A DNA stretch of 64,000 bases from an uncultured Desulfuromonadales bacterium (GCA_903868145.1 CAIPTY010000087.1:62001-126000); one strand, 5' to 3'. Shown: positions 1-6,181, numbered from the stretch's first letter. Numbers and translations: made by a program. Notes: generated by a model from the letters alone, not told the origin.

Positions 1-28
1 ACTTCAATGCTCCCTCTGTAGTAGTCAT
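1..28 (-). CDS. traE: TraE-like transfer gene, first nine codons only
   Basis: The minus strand reads ATG ACT ACT ACA GAG GGA GCA TTG AAG and runs off the window edge. The ATG overlaps the TGA stop of the upstream traL-like gene (ATGA, four bases), so the two are probably translationally coupled. In F-type transfer operons traE follows traL directly, which is the only basis for the name; nine residues cannot identify a family. Confidence 0.5.
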
Positions 29-297
29 TCCTGGAAATCACTTTCGAAGAACTGCGGGTATCCGGTCATTGGAGCCAGACCGATGAAATACAGCACATGG
101 CGCAGGAAGCCACGCGGGTACTGCCGTTTGAAGCGGCTGTATGCCCATGGAATGATGATCATCGTCAGCCAGAGATATCCCCCGAATTGTTGGGCGAGGA
201 TAAAGCTCGCCGTCATGATTGCCAGATCGTCCGGTTCGAACCAGAGAACCTGGAATGGCTGAGTCAGGTATTGGGGAAACTTGCGAATCACTTTCAA
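25..297 (-). CDS. traL: TraL-like conjugative pilus assembly protein
   Basis: This 90-residue protein has the size and pattern of F-type TraL, a small inner-membrane component of the type IV secretion channel needed for pilus assembly. The N-terminus is short and basic (MKVIRKFPQYL), followed by two close hydrophobic stretches at about 25-50 and 63-75, separated by a basic loop (YSRFKRQYPRG). It lies between a pilin-like gene and a gene overlapping its stop codon, matching the F order traA-traL-traE. The family call rests on hydropathy, length and order rather than on a catalytic motif. Confidence 0.75.
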   Translation of the reverse strand: MKVIRKFPQYLTQPFQVLWFEPDDLAIMTASFILAQQFGGYLWLTMIIIPWAYSRFKRQYPRGFLRHVLYFIGLAPMTGYPQFFESDFQE

Positions 298-322
298 CTC
301 CGTTCAGGGTTACCCGCTGGTT

Positions 323-342
323 AGGGGGGCTTTCGCCCCCCT
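323..342 (-). promoter_or_regulatory. GC hairpin with GNRA-type loop between pilin and traL genes
   Basis: An 8-bp perfect stem (AGGGGGGC with GCCCCCCT) closes a four-base loop that reads GAAA on the transcribed minus strand. It lies after the pilin stop codon and before traL. There is no T-run, so it is unlikely to be a full terminator. A stable tetraloop hairpin directly after a pilin gene could protect the pilin message from 3' decay or damp read-through, giving more pilin than channel protein. Confidence 0.6.
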
Positions 343-350
343 GGTTGTGG

Positions 351-650
351 TTAGATGATCATCCCGAGTGAGGTGACGATCTTGTCCGAGTTGATGACGA
401 GCACCCCTCCAAGAATACAGAGGACTGCCGGAACCATTTTTTGCTGGATCATGACGACGACGCCGGCAATGATCGACAGGACACCGGCGATGGCGCCGAA
501 AGGTCCCTTGAGAATGTTGTTGATGAAGAAGTCGTAGGCCTCGAATCCGAACGAACCGGCTACCGGGGCAACGAGGGCCATGGCCTGGGATGCCACCAGG
601 GTTACGATCATCGCAACGGCGGTCATCAGAAGTAGTTTACGTTTGTGCAT
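351..650 (-). CDS. traA: TraA/VirB2-like conjugative pilin precursor
   Basis: The 99-residue product has a basic start (MHKRKLLL), a signal or leader segment ending near AMA at residues 23-25, and a mature part of roughly 73 residues, close to F pilin. The mature part has two hydrophobic helices (about 48-68 and 74-90) separated by a short polar, basic loop (QQKM), the hairpin topology of TraA/VirB2 pilins. The protein would be stored in the inner membrane and polymerised into the mating pilus. A good ribosome site (aggagaaatga) precedes the ATG. Position directly before traL supports the call. Confidence 0.75.
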   Translation of the reverse strand: MHKRKLLLMTAVAMIVTLVASQAMALVAPVAGSFGFEAYDFFINNILKGPFGAIAGVLSIIAGVVVMIQQKMVPAVLCILGGVLVINSDKIVTSLGMII

Positions 651-704
651 TCATTTCTCCTTTAAGCTGTTGGTGTGATGGTCAGACAGAGTTGCCAAAT
701 AGAT

Positions 705-1457
705 TCAGTGCGATTGCGGCTTGCTCACCTCCTTTCCCTTGTCCAGCAACCCGGTTATCCGTTGGATGTCTGCACCATTCACGTGAGCACCTTCGATCCA
801 GAGTGCCGGAGTTCCGCGTACGCCAAGACCAGTCGCAACCTTCTCCATCTCCTCCAGTTGCTGTTGCTGTGCGCCATCGGCAATGGATATCGGCTTCCCG
901 TCCAGCACTCCCTCGAATACGTCATGGAATGCCTTGTCCCTGTCTGGCTGCGACAGGATGTAGCGGGCCTTTTTCTCGGCGTCGGGATGTATTTTGCGTA
1001 ACGGGACGAAATAGACGTAACGGGTCACGTCAGACCGCTTCGAGAGGAATTTGTCAACTTGACGACAGTAGGGGCAGTCCGGGTCGGTAAATTCGATGAC
1101 CTTCTTGGGGCCGTTACCTATTTTCAGGGCTTTATCCAGGGGAAGGTCCTTTATCCGTTCTGCCGCTACCTTCTCTCGCATTTCTGCAGTAAGGTTCTTG
1201 CCGTCCTTGGTCCAGATTTCACCAAAGAAGAGGTAACCTTCGGGGCTGAAGTAAAATACCTGCTCTCCGGCGGTGATCTCATACAGGCCTTTGAGCGGTG
1301 ATTCTCTAAAGCCGTCAACTCTCAGATTTGGAAAACTTTTCATCAGATTCTCTTTCTCGGTTCTCACATCGTCATTTGCCATTGAGAACCCCGCCGCAGT
1401 CACGATAAGCAGCATCAAACCGCCAATCGTCATTCTCTTGTTGTTAATCAGCTTCAC
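705..1457 (-). CDS. dsbC: DsbC-like periplasmic disulfide isomerase of the transfer operon
   Basis: The protein has 250 residues with an N-terminal signal segment (about 8-27), a DsbC-like N-terminal dimerisation part (about 35-105) and a thioredoxin-fold C-terminal part. The active site is CPYC at 128-131 and the cis-proline motif is TP at 216-217. DsbC-type proteins reshuffle wrong disulfides in the periplasm. F-like transfer regions often carry one (DsbC or TrbB) to mature cysteine-rich transfer proteins. Its start overlaps the end of the OmpA-like gene by four bases, so both belong to one transcript. Confidence 0.85.
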   Translation of the reverse strand: MKLINNKRMTIGGLMLLIVTAAGFSMANDDVRTEKENLMKSFPNLRVDGFRESPLKGLYEITAGEQVFYFSPEGYLFFGEIWTKDGKNLTAEMREKVAAERIKDLPLDKALKIGNGPKKVIEFTDPDCPYCRQVDKFLSKRSDVTRYVYFVPLRKIHPDAEKKARYILSQPDRDKAFHDVFEGVLDGKPISIADGAQQQQLEEMEKVATGLGVRGTPALWIEGAHVNGADIQRITGLLDKGKEVSKPQSH

Positions 1458-2059
1458 AACTCCTCCTTTCGATGTTCCTGAATTTCCACGCGCCTGTTCA
1501 GGCGCTTGTCAGGCGAAACTGGGCAACACTTGCCTTTTCCCGCCACGGTGAACACATTAAAACCATTAGCTTTCATTATCCCGGCTACGTGATTCGCCCT
1601 CCTGATCGACAGTTCCTCGTTGTAGTCACTTCTGCCAATCGTGCAGGTAAATCCCGTCACATCGAATGCGCTGTTTCTCGGCAAATCAGCCAGTAGCCCA
1701 TTGAGCTTCTCGCGCTCGTAGAGAGACAACTTTGCACTGTCGAAATCAAACTGAATGGGAACAAGTCGAACCTGTTTAACTGCGGTCTGACCTTTAGTGC
1801 TCAGAACTTGTTGAACTTCAGGCGTAGCAGGAATCTCAGGCTTGAGAGGCGTGTATATTCGCAAAGCCAGTTTTGGAGCCATCGGCATCATGGAGAGTTG
1901 ATTATCCGGACAGTCTGAGCAGACCACGAATTGGTCACCCTCCTTTGCAACCACTGCTTCGAGTGAATAGCTAAATGGTCTCTGGCGAATATCCGTGGCA
2001 TGGCTTGCCAACGGAACGAGCAGGACAAGCGTTGCGATGCTCCATGATTTGATCGTCAT
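1454..2059 (-). CDS. OmpA-like peptidoglycan-binding protein, first gene of transfer operon
   Basis: The product has 201 residues, a signal peptide (about 1-21, cut near SHA-TD), an N-terminal part of unknown role, and an OmpA C-terminal domain from about 102 to 195. The domain begins with the typical FDFDSAKL strand and ends with NRRVEI. The domain binds peptidoglycan non-covalently. Cysteines are unusually frequent (47, 50, 139, 178, 179), which fits the DsbC-like isomerase encoded next. The gene starts about 32 bases after the shared TATAGAT element and leads the transfer operon, so an anchoring role for the mating apparatus in the envelope is likely. Confidence 0.75.
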   Translation of the reverse strand: MTIKSWSIATLVLLVPLASHATDIRQRPFSYSLEAVVAKEGDQFVVCSDCPDNQLSMMPMAPKLALRIYTPLKPEIPATPEVQQVLSTKGQTAVKQVRLVPIQFDFDSAKLSLYEREKLNGLLADLPRNSAFDVTGFTCTIGRSDYNEELSIRRANHVAGIMKANGFNVFTVAGKGKCCPVSPDKRLNRRVEIQEHRKEEL

Positions 2060-2090
2060 AGGACCTCCTGAACGAGTTGTTCATAGAAAT

Positions 2091-2110
2091 AATCTATAGG
2101 GGGGGCAGGT
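2091..2110 (-). promoter_or_regulatory. C-tract/TATAGAT element, copy 1 (transfer operon)
   Basis: Read on the minus strand, this is ACCTG, seven C, then TATAGATT, lying 32 bases before the OmpA-like start codon. The same element occurs at 2408-2427 and 6162-6181, each time 32-47 bases upstream of the first gene of an element operon. TATAGAT has the form and position of a -10 box. No convincing TTGACA lies 16-18 bases upstream here, suggesting an activator or a special sigma factor. Confidence 0.6.
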
Positions 2111-2185
2111 TGACGATGATCCTCGGGTACTGAGAATCAAGCTGTGGAGCGCAGGGAGTCATATGGCGACCATTGGAAACGCACA

Positions 2186-2308
2186 GTGGACATATATTTT
2201 TTTGGTAACGGTAAGGCTGAAGGCGTGGCTGAGATGAAAAAACTGCTGGGGGGCAAAGGGGCCAATCTGGCGAAGATGACCAACATTGGTCTGCCGGTTC
2301 CACCCGGC
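2186..2308 (+). pseudogene. ppdK: 5' fragment of a pyruvate phosphate dikinase gene
   Basis: About 41 codons read like the extreme N-terminus of pyruvate phosphate dikinase: [10 protein letters not shown], then [15 protein letters not shown], then NIGLPVPPG. The sequence then changes abruptly to unrelated codons and stops about 50 bases later; a complete enzyme has about 880 residues. The surrounding open frame runs from 2144 to 2359, but nothing supports an independent small protein. It lies between the transfer operon and the replication genes, so the mobile element has probably captured, or once inserted into, a ppdK gene. Confidence 0.8.
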
Positions 2309-2407
2309 ATGAATAGCCTTCACGCACCTGGTTGTTCTCGTATCAAAAAATTTTTCTAGTTAAATGTCGGGCAGTTAGATTTTTTTTCGGGTCAAAATAC
2401 GAATTGC

Positions 2408-2427
2408 ACCTGCCCCCCTTATAGATA
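2408..2427 (+). promoter_or_regulatory. C-tract/TATAGAT element, copy 2 (alpA-trfA)
   Basis: ACCTG, six C, T and TATAGATA precede the AlpA-like start codon by about 40 bases. The TATAGAT at 2420-2426 lines up with the other two copies. The region 17 bases upstream (around 2397-2402) does not resemble a -35 box, as in copy 1. Confidence 0.6.
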
Positions 2428-2465
2428 TTTAGACAGGGTGAAACACCAAGAACGGAGGAAAAGCA

Positions 2466-2639
2466 ATGGAAGCACTTTTGAGGCAGCGTGACTTGATGGA
2501 GATCATGAATGTATCGCGAGCAACACTCTGGAGGGTGCTGAGACACCAGAATTTCCCCAAGCCGGTCATCTTAATGGGGTGCAAGCGCTGGAGATCTGAA
2601 GATGTCGCTTTGTGGATCGAGGCACGAAAAAGTGTATGA
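2466..2639 (+). CDS. AlpA-family small DNA-binding regulator
   Basis: The 57-residue product begins MEALLRQRDLMEIMNVSR and has the AlpA/excisionase-like winged helix layout: a helix-turn-helix (DLMEIMNVSRATLWRVLR, about 10-27), then NFPKPV, then a wing ending KRWRSEDVALWIEARK. Such proteins are encoded by phages and ICEs, where they regulate integrase and transfer genes or act as directionality factors. A clear ribosome site (cggaggaaaagca) precedes the ATG, and the C-tract element lies just upstream. It is probably co-transcribed with trfA, which starts 44 bases after its stop. The precise target is not known. Confidence 0.8.
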   Translation: MEALLRQRDLMEIMNVSRATLWRVLRHQNFPKPVILMGCKRWRSEDVALWIEARKSV

Positions 2640-2683
2640 GGGCGACAACATACTATCAATGAAGACAATTCGGGAGGTCCCGG

Positions 2684-3523
2684 TTGCATGACCATCTTCA
2701 ACCAATGTTGTTCACTGACTCCACGGAAACGCAATCGTCTGACTCGTTTCAGGAGCTTCTGGCGAGCATTGCAGCCAGACCCAAATACCTTCCCGAGTGG
2801 CCGGAGAGCCACAGGGTGTTACCCAACGAGATTTTGCGTTCGGCGCTTTTCAACTGCCGCAACAGGAACCTTCCCCGCGTGTTCATGAAGGAGGTTGAAA
2901 TAGCAGTGATCGGAGATGGCCAGGTCATCTATCGCGGCGAAGAACTACGACAGGATGATGAGCTTGTCTGGATGCACCTTATGCATCTGATCAAAAAAAT
3001 CCCGTTGGGTGAATGTGTCACGTTTACTCCCTACTCATTCATCAAGGCACTCGGGTGGCCCATCAAGGGCCAGAATTACGAAAGGCTGCGTACCTGTCTC
3101 AGTCGCATGCAGGCCACAGCACTCAGAATTCAGTCGAAGCGACTGGACAGTTTCATCAGCATCTCCTTGATTCAAAAATTCATGTCCAGAAACGACCGGA
3201 ATGAAAATCTTTCCCGATGGGAGGTCTGGATCTGCAAGGAAATGCAGTTGCTGTTCGACGAAGATTTTCTGACCCGGGTGACCTGGGAAACAAGACGTTC
3301 ATTGCCTGACGGTATTGCTTCCAAGTTGTTCGGCTATTGGGCCAGTCACCGCAAGCCGTACCCGGTCAAAATCGAGACGTTATCGAAGCTGTGCGGTTCT
3401 GGAATGAGTGCGAAGCATTTCAAGGCGGAGTTGAAAAAGGCCCTCGATCTTCTGAAAGAGGCGGGTTTCTTGGAGTCGTCGGAATTTAAGGGTGAGCTAG
3501 TCGTCGTTAGCCGAAAGTATTGA
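2684..3523 (+). CDS. trfA: TrfA-family plasmid replication initiator
   Basis: The 279-residue protein resembles the IncP-type TrfA/RepA initiator family: a conserved block with NEILRSALFNCRN, EVEIAVIGDGQVIYRGEEL and DDELVWMHLMHLI, then a TPYSFIKALGW segment and a C-terminal winged helix. TrfA-type proteins bind iterons and recruit DnaA and helicase. A TTG start at 2684 is chosen because GGGAGG lies six bases before it; an ATG at 2705 is the alternative. Six iterons lie immediately downstream and the first overlaps the stop codon. This is strong support for an active or recently active plasmid replication module inside a chromosomal element. Confidence 0.88.
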   Translation: MHDHLQPMLFTDSTETQSSDSFQELLASIAARPKYLPEWPESHRVLPNEILRSALFNCRNRNLPRVFMKEVEIAVIGDGQVIYRGEELRQDDELVWMHLMHLIKKIPLGECVTFTPYSFIKALGWPIKGQNYERLRTCLSRMQATALRIQSKRLDSFISISLIQKFMSRNDRNENLSRWEVWICKEMQLLFDEDFLTRVTWETRRSLPDGIASKLFGYWASHRKPYPVKIETLSKLCGSGMSAKHFKAELKKALDLLKEAGFLESSEFKGELVVVSRKY

Positions 3524-3646
3524 CCTATGACCGACCGGATATTGACTTATGACCGACTCACTATTGACCTATGACCGACTGCTACTGACTTTTGACCGAC
3601 CTGAATATTGACTTTTGACCGACCTGAACCATGACCTATGACCGAC
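3518..3646 (+). repeat. Six iterons of the replication origin
   Basis: Six direct copies of an 18-bp unit (TATTGACCTATGACCGAC and close variants) start at 3518, 3540, 3562, 3583, 3606 and 3629. Spacing is 21-23 bases, about two helical turns, so all face the same side of the DNA. The last eight bases before GAC are nearly invariant (TGACC), and each unit itself contains TGAC twice. Location directly after trfA identifies them as initiator-binding iterons, and overlap of the first with the trfA stop hints at autoregulation or handcuffing control. Confidence 0.9.
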
Positions 3647-3689
3647 TGGCATAGTTCTGATTTCTTAAAATATTCGATTGGTTACAAGG

Positions 3690-3735
3690 TTATCAACACC
3701 CCGCTAACCTTCTTTTAACCAATTTTTAACCATAA
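3690..3735 (+). other. Candidate oriV core: DnaA box and AT-rich unwinding stretch
   Basis: TTATCAACA at 3690-3698 matches the DnaA box consensus TTATCCACA in eight of nine positions. It is followed by an AT-rich stretch with two copies of TTTTAACCA (about 3713-3730). Iterons, then DnaA box, then AT-rich repeats is the usual order of an iteron-type origin. The melting site is inferred. Confidence 0.7.
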
Positions 3736-3765
3736 GAGGCGTCGGATTGACAGGAAGGAATAGCG

Positions 3766-4083
3766 ATGAACTGCCCATTTCCCGATGAAGCAATGAAGAC
3801 CGTGGTTTCGTATCTACGTCGCTCCGGCCAGACCGTTGTCTTATCGGAAGGTTCATTTGTCCTCACGAAAGGGACGCCAAATATCATCGTCATTGGACAG
3901 GCATGCGCAGTCGGTGCGGTGTCTTTGACCGAGGATGGCTCTATTCAGGTATGCGGAACACGAATCATTGGCGAGATGGATACCGTAAAGCTACGCAGAA
4001 GAGTTGAAGATCATCTACGCAAATCGGCTTCGAAGCAGGACATTATCCGCATAGCAGCATGTTTGGGAATCAGATTGAAGTAG
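3766..4083 (+). CDS. Unknown protein of the mobile element
   Basis: This 105-residue protein is not recognised. It looks soluble, with alternating strands in the first 75 residues (QTVVLSEGSFVLTK, NIIVIGQACAVGAVSL) and a basic helical C-terminus (KLRRRVEDHLRKSASKQDIIRIAACLG) that could bind nucleic acid. A ribosome site (caggaaggaatagcg) precedes the ATG. It is the first gene after the replication origin and ends before a structured RNA region with a terminator. A role in copy control or element maintenance is possible, but the sequence does not show it. Confidence 0.6.
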   Translation: MNCPFPDEAMKTVVSYLRRSGQTVVLSEGSFVLTKGTPNIIVIGQACAVGAVSLTEDGSIQVCGTRIIGEMDTVKLRRRVEDHLRKSASKQDIIRIAACLGIRLK

Positions 4084-4261
4084 AAGCTGATTCTCGTTTT
4101 CTGAGAAAGCCATACCAAAAGGGCAGTAACGCGTCTGGATTCGGTCCGTAGCCGTTTCGGGTCGCTTAATCGAATTATTCATTCTGGCACGGCCAGGCTC
4201 ACAGCGTTGAGCACTGGCAAAGCCGGTCATCGAAGCACGACTTCGAGGCCGGCTTTTTTTT
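4084..4261 (+). ncRNA. Candidate structured leader RNA before the sigma-like gene
   Basis: No gene fits this stretch. Its 3' part folds into two tandem hairpins. The first, 4192-4218, pairs GCCAG-GCTCA with TGAGC-A-CTGGC around a six-base loop. The second, 4219-4256, is a terminator. The next start codon is only 17 bases after the T-run, so the sigma-like gene has no room for a private promoter and must be reached by read-through. It could be a leader attenuator or simply the 3' end of the preceding transcript. Confidence 0.4.
4219..4261 (+). terminator. Intrinsic terminator just before the sigma-like gene
   Basis: AAAGCCGG (4219-4226) pairs with CCGGCTTT (4249-4256), and an inner CGAAG/CTTCG stem sits on top. 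The stem is followed by an unbroken T-run to 4261. The downstream ribosome site begins at about 4264. Confidence 0.85.
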
Positions 4262-4278
4262 ATCTGGAGGGTTCCCCT

Positions 4279-4836
4279 ATGGACTTTCAGCAAGCAATGG
4301 CATGGGTAAGTGAGCATGAGTCTGCAATCAAGGGTTATATCGCCAAGTACCGCAATTTTTCACCGTATGAAGAGTGTGACTACATGCAGGAAGCCTTTGA
4401 AGCCGCAATGATTGCGGCTATCCGCAGCAGGGAGAAGAACCTTGCCTTCGAGGCAGTGTTCTGGAAGGTATTCCGAAATCATATCAGTGTCATAACTCCG
4501 TCGCCGAATATTCTGACCCATGGATCAAATTCGATTCCCTCGCATGTCTGTACAGAAGACCTGACGTTCGTTACCGAAAACAGAGCAGATAGAAGACACA
4601 AAGATCCTGATATCGAGATGATCTTTCAGTCAATGCGCCATCACCTTACGGACAAGGAACAACAGGTCCTTTACTATGCCCTCGGAATCGGTATGGAAGG
4701 AAGTATGTCAAATTACGAGATCGCTGATCTTCTGGGGTGTGTCCCGTCAAATATTCGTGACATTCACAAGAGAGCATTTCGACGGATAGAGCAGCTCGTT
4801 AAGAAGGGCATCATTGACCCCAAGTGTTTCGCTTGA
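4279..4836 (+). CDS. Sigma-70-like protein of the mobile element
   Basis: The ATG at 4279 is chosen for its ribosome site (ctggagg), giving 185 residues; the frame is open further upstream but only through the terminator. The N-terminal half (about 20-75) resembles region 2 of group 4 sigma factors (YKEECDYMQEAFEAAM-like pattern). The C-terminal part from about 120 contains a region-4-like helix-turn-helix (LTDKEQQVLYYALG, then SNYEIADLLGCVPSNIRDIHKRAFRRI). It may be a sigma factor or a sigma-derived regulator such as those in phages. Shared -10-like elements without -35 boxes upstream of element operons make it a candidate for their recognition; that link is inference. Confidence 0.65.
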   Translation: MDFQQAMAWVSEHESAIKGYIAKYRNFSPYEECDYMQEAFEAAMIAAIRSREKNLAFEAVFWKVFRNHISVITPSPNILTHGSNSIPSHVCTEDLTFVTENRADRRHKDPDIEMIFQSMRHHLTDKEQQVLYYALGIGMEGSMSNYEIADLLGCVPSNIRDIHKRAFRRIEQLVKKGIIDPKCFA

Positions 4837-4869
4837 TCAATGCAGTTCATAAAATCTGGGAGGTTAACG

Positions 4870-5358
4870 ATGGATTTGGAGCAAGCAGCAACAAAATTTA
4901 GACCAATACCGATGAAAGCACTGAAAAGAATGGTTGGAGAGGGGCTGTTGACTGATCCTTTGGACGAGAAAGATCAACATGCACTGCAACTGCTTTCCCG
5001 CCTTTGGACAGATGAATGGTACGTCGCCCGGATGAACATGTCTTTCAAATCAGATAAGAGAGCGCTGATGCTCGCATTCCCGAACTTCGGCAAGATTGAG
5101 CGATACATTCTGAGTTCATATCTGCCGAAAGAGGGCAGGCCCAGAGTACGGGTATCGGTACAGGACGTTGCCAACAATCTCCGCATCTATTTCCACATCG
5201 AGTATCCGGCGTTCAAGATCAAACGTATCCGCCAGATTGCCTACAACATGCTGCGCAGCTGCAGGGGGGAGTGTCGGAAACTGTACTTTTCCCTGACGGC
5301 TTTGGAACGGCAATCGCTGGAAAATCATCGCAGGAAATCTGTCAAAAAATCCAACTAA
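4870..5358 (+). CDS. Unknown basic protein of the mobile element
   Basis: The ATG at 4870 follows gggaggttaacg and gives 162 residues; an upstream in-frame ATG at 4840 has no ribosome site. The protein is basic and probably helical, with a conserved-looking centre (LMLAFPNFGKIERYILSSYLP) and a basic C-terminus (RRKSVKKSN). The section RVSVQDVANNLRIYFHIEYPAFKIKRIRQIAYNML could form a DNA-binding helical unit. No family is recognised. It follows the sigma-like gene by 33 bases and is probably co-transcribed, so it could be a partner regulator, but nothing shows this. Confidence 0.6.
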   Translation: MDLEQAATKFRPIPMKALKRMVGEGLLTDPLDEKDQHALQLLSRLWTDEWYVARMNMSFKSDKRALMLAFPNFGKIERYILSSYLPKEGRPRVRVSVQDVANNLRIYFHIEYPAFKIKRIRQIAYNMLRSCRGECRKLYFSLTALERQSLENHRRKSVKKSN

Positions 5359-5397
5359 CAAACTTTTCTAAGGAAAAGTCTTTATAGAAAAGTTTGT
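5358..5397 (+). promoter_or_regulatory. 13-bp inverted repeat with an alternative inner arm
   Basis: ACAAACTTTTCTA (5358-5370) is matched perfectly by TAGAAAAGTTTGT (5385-5397) across a 14-base loop. The loop contains GGAAAAGT, which can pair instead with the same left-arm ACTTTTC, so two exclusive hairpins are possible. The left arm begins in the stop codon of the upstream gene and the right arm ends 20 bases before the next start. There is no T-run. It may be an operator or an RNA switch between the two genes. Confidence 0.55.
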
Positions 5398-5417
5398 ATT
5401 ACGACAAGGAGTCTGAA

Positions 5418-6050
5418 ATGAAAAACGAAGATATTGAAGAGCTGCTCAACAGCCGGATCATCGAAGCATATTCGAAAGGATACAGCGTTGTTGAAATCAC
5501 CAGAGCGCTTAAGAAAACGTCCATAGATTTGGTCTACGATCTGTTGCGTGATACGGGCAAAATCCCAGTCATGGAAAGAAGTGAGTACCGCCGCCAATAC
5601 GATATCGACACCAGGCTAACAAGCGCATGCCGGCGGAAAGGTTTTTCCTTTGGACGGTGGTGTCTCGGCTGGCGCTTTGATCCGTTTGTGGCAGTTGCAG
5701 CACTGAAATCTGCTCCTGACGACGAGAACGAGAGTGCTATTCATGCAGCATTGAAAAGAGATTTTCCGGAAATTTATCTCAGCATGTATGAGGGAGCGAA
5801 GATCACAAAGGAAAAGAAGGTAAAATACCGGTCCAAGCCCGATTCCCTGATGATCGAATGGAGTTCAAAAGGAAAAACTTTTGTTGCATCGGTTCCTGAA
5901 CACCCAGGCATCGAAGCCCTCGGCAAGAACTGGGATGATGTTTACTTCGCTATTAAATCGGTGCATCAGATGCACGAATATGTTCAGCGCCTGGATCGAC
6001 TCCTCAATGGTACAGGCAGGGAGCCTGGCCCTGTTAATGGGGTCGAATAG
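5418..6050 (+). CDS. Unknown protein with N-terminal helix-turn-helix-like segment
   Basis: Start at 5418 (MKNEDIEELLNSR) is supported by aaggagtctgaa; the product has 210 residues. Residues about 20-45 (SVVEITRALKKTSIDLVYDLLRDTG) have the pattern of a helix-turn-helix. The middle (FSFGRWCLGWRFDPFVAV) is aromatic-rich, and the C-terminal third has short strands (DSLMIEWSSKGKTFVASVPEHP) before a final helix. No family is recognised. It is the last gene before the partition locus and is preceded by a long inverted repeat. A DNA-binding maintenance or regulatory role is plausible only. Confidence 0.6.
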   Translation: MKNEDIEELLNSRIIEAYSKGYSVVEITRALKKTSIDLVYDLLRDTGKIPVMERSEYRRQYDIDTRLTSACRRKGFSFGRWCLGWRFDPFVAVAALKSAPDDENESAIHAALKRDFPEIYLSMYEGAKITKEKKVKYRSKPDSLMIEWSSKGKTFVASVPEHPGIEALGKNWDDVYFAIKSVHQMHEYVQRLDRLLNGTGREPGPVNGVE

Positions 6051-6058
6051 TCACCTCC

Positions 6059-6158
6059 CCATATTTGCCCTATATTTCGTACCAAGTTTGTTACCAAAAA
6101 TGCGGCAAGTTGCAGAGGTGGCAAATTTGTAGCCATATTTATCACCATATTTGCCACC
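6059..6158 (+). repeat. CCATATTT repeats upstream of parM, candidate centromere/operator
   Basis: CCATATTTGCC occurs at 6059-6069 and 6145-6155, with related CTATATTTCG (6070) and CCATATTTATCA (6133) and an inverted GGCAAAT at 6120-6126. ParM/ParR loci use repeats directly upstream of parM both as centromere (parC) and as operator for ParR. The last repeat contains the TTGCCA -35 box of the parM promoter, fitting autoregulation. Confidence 0.5.
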
Positions 6159-6181
6159 GTTACCTGCCCCCCCTATAGATA
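6151..6181 (+). promoter_or_regulatory. parM promoter with C-tract/TATAGAT element, copy 3
   Basis: The shared element (ACCTG, seven C, TATAGAT) spans 6162-6181 with TATAGAT at 6174-6180, 47 bases before the parM ATG. Unlike copies 1 and 2, a good -35 box (TTGCCA, 6151-6156) lies exactly 17 bases upstream of TATAGAT, so this copy could work with the ordinary sigma factor. Confidence 0.65.

Noticed and set aside
3518-3646. Iteron cluster considered as a CRISPR array
   Set aside because: Units are 18 bp at about 22 bp spacing with 3-5 bp gaps, far too short for spacers; position after trfA explains them.
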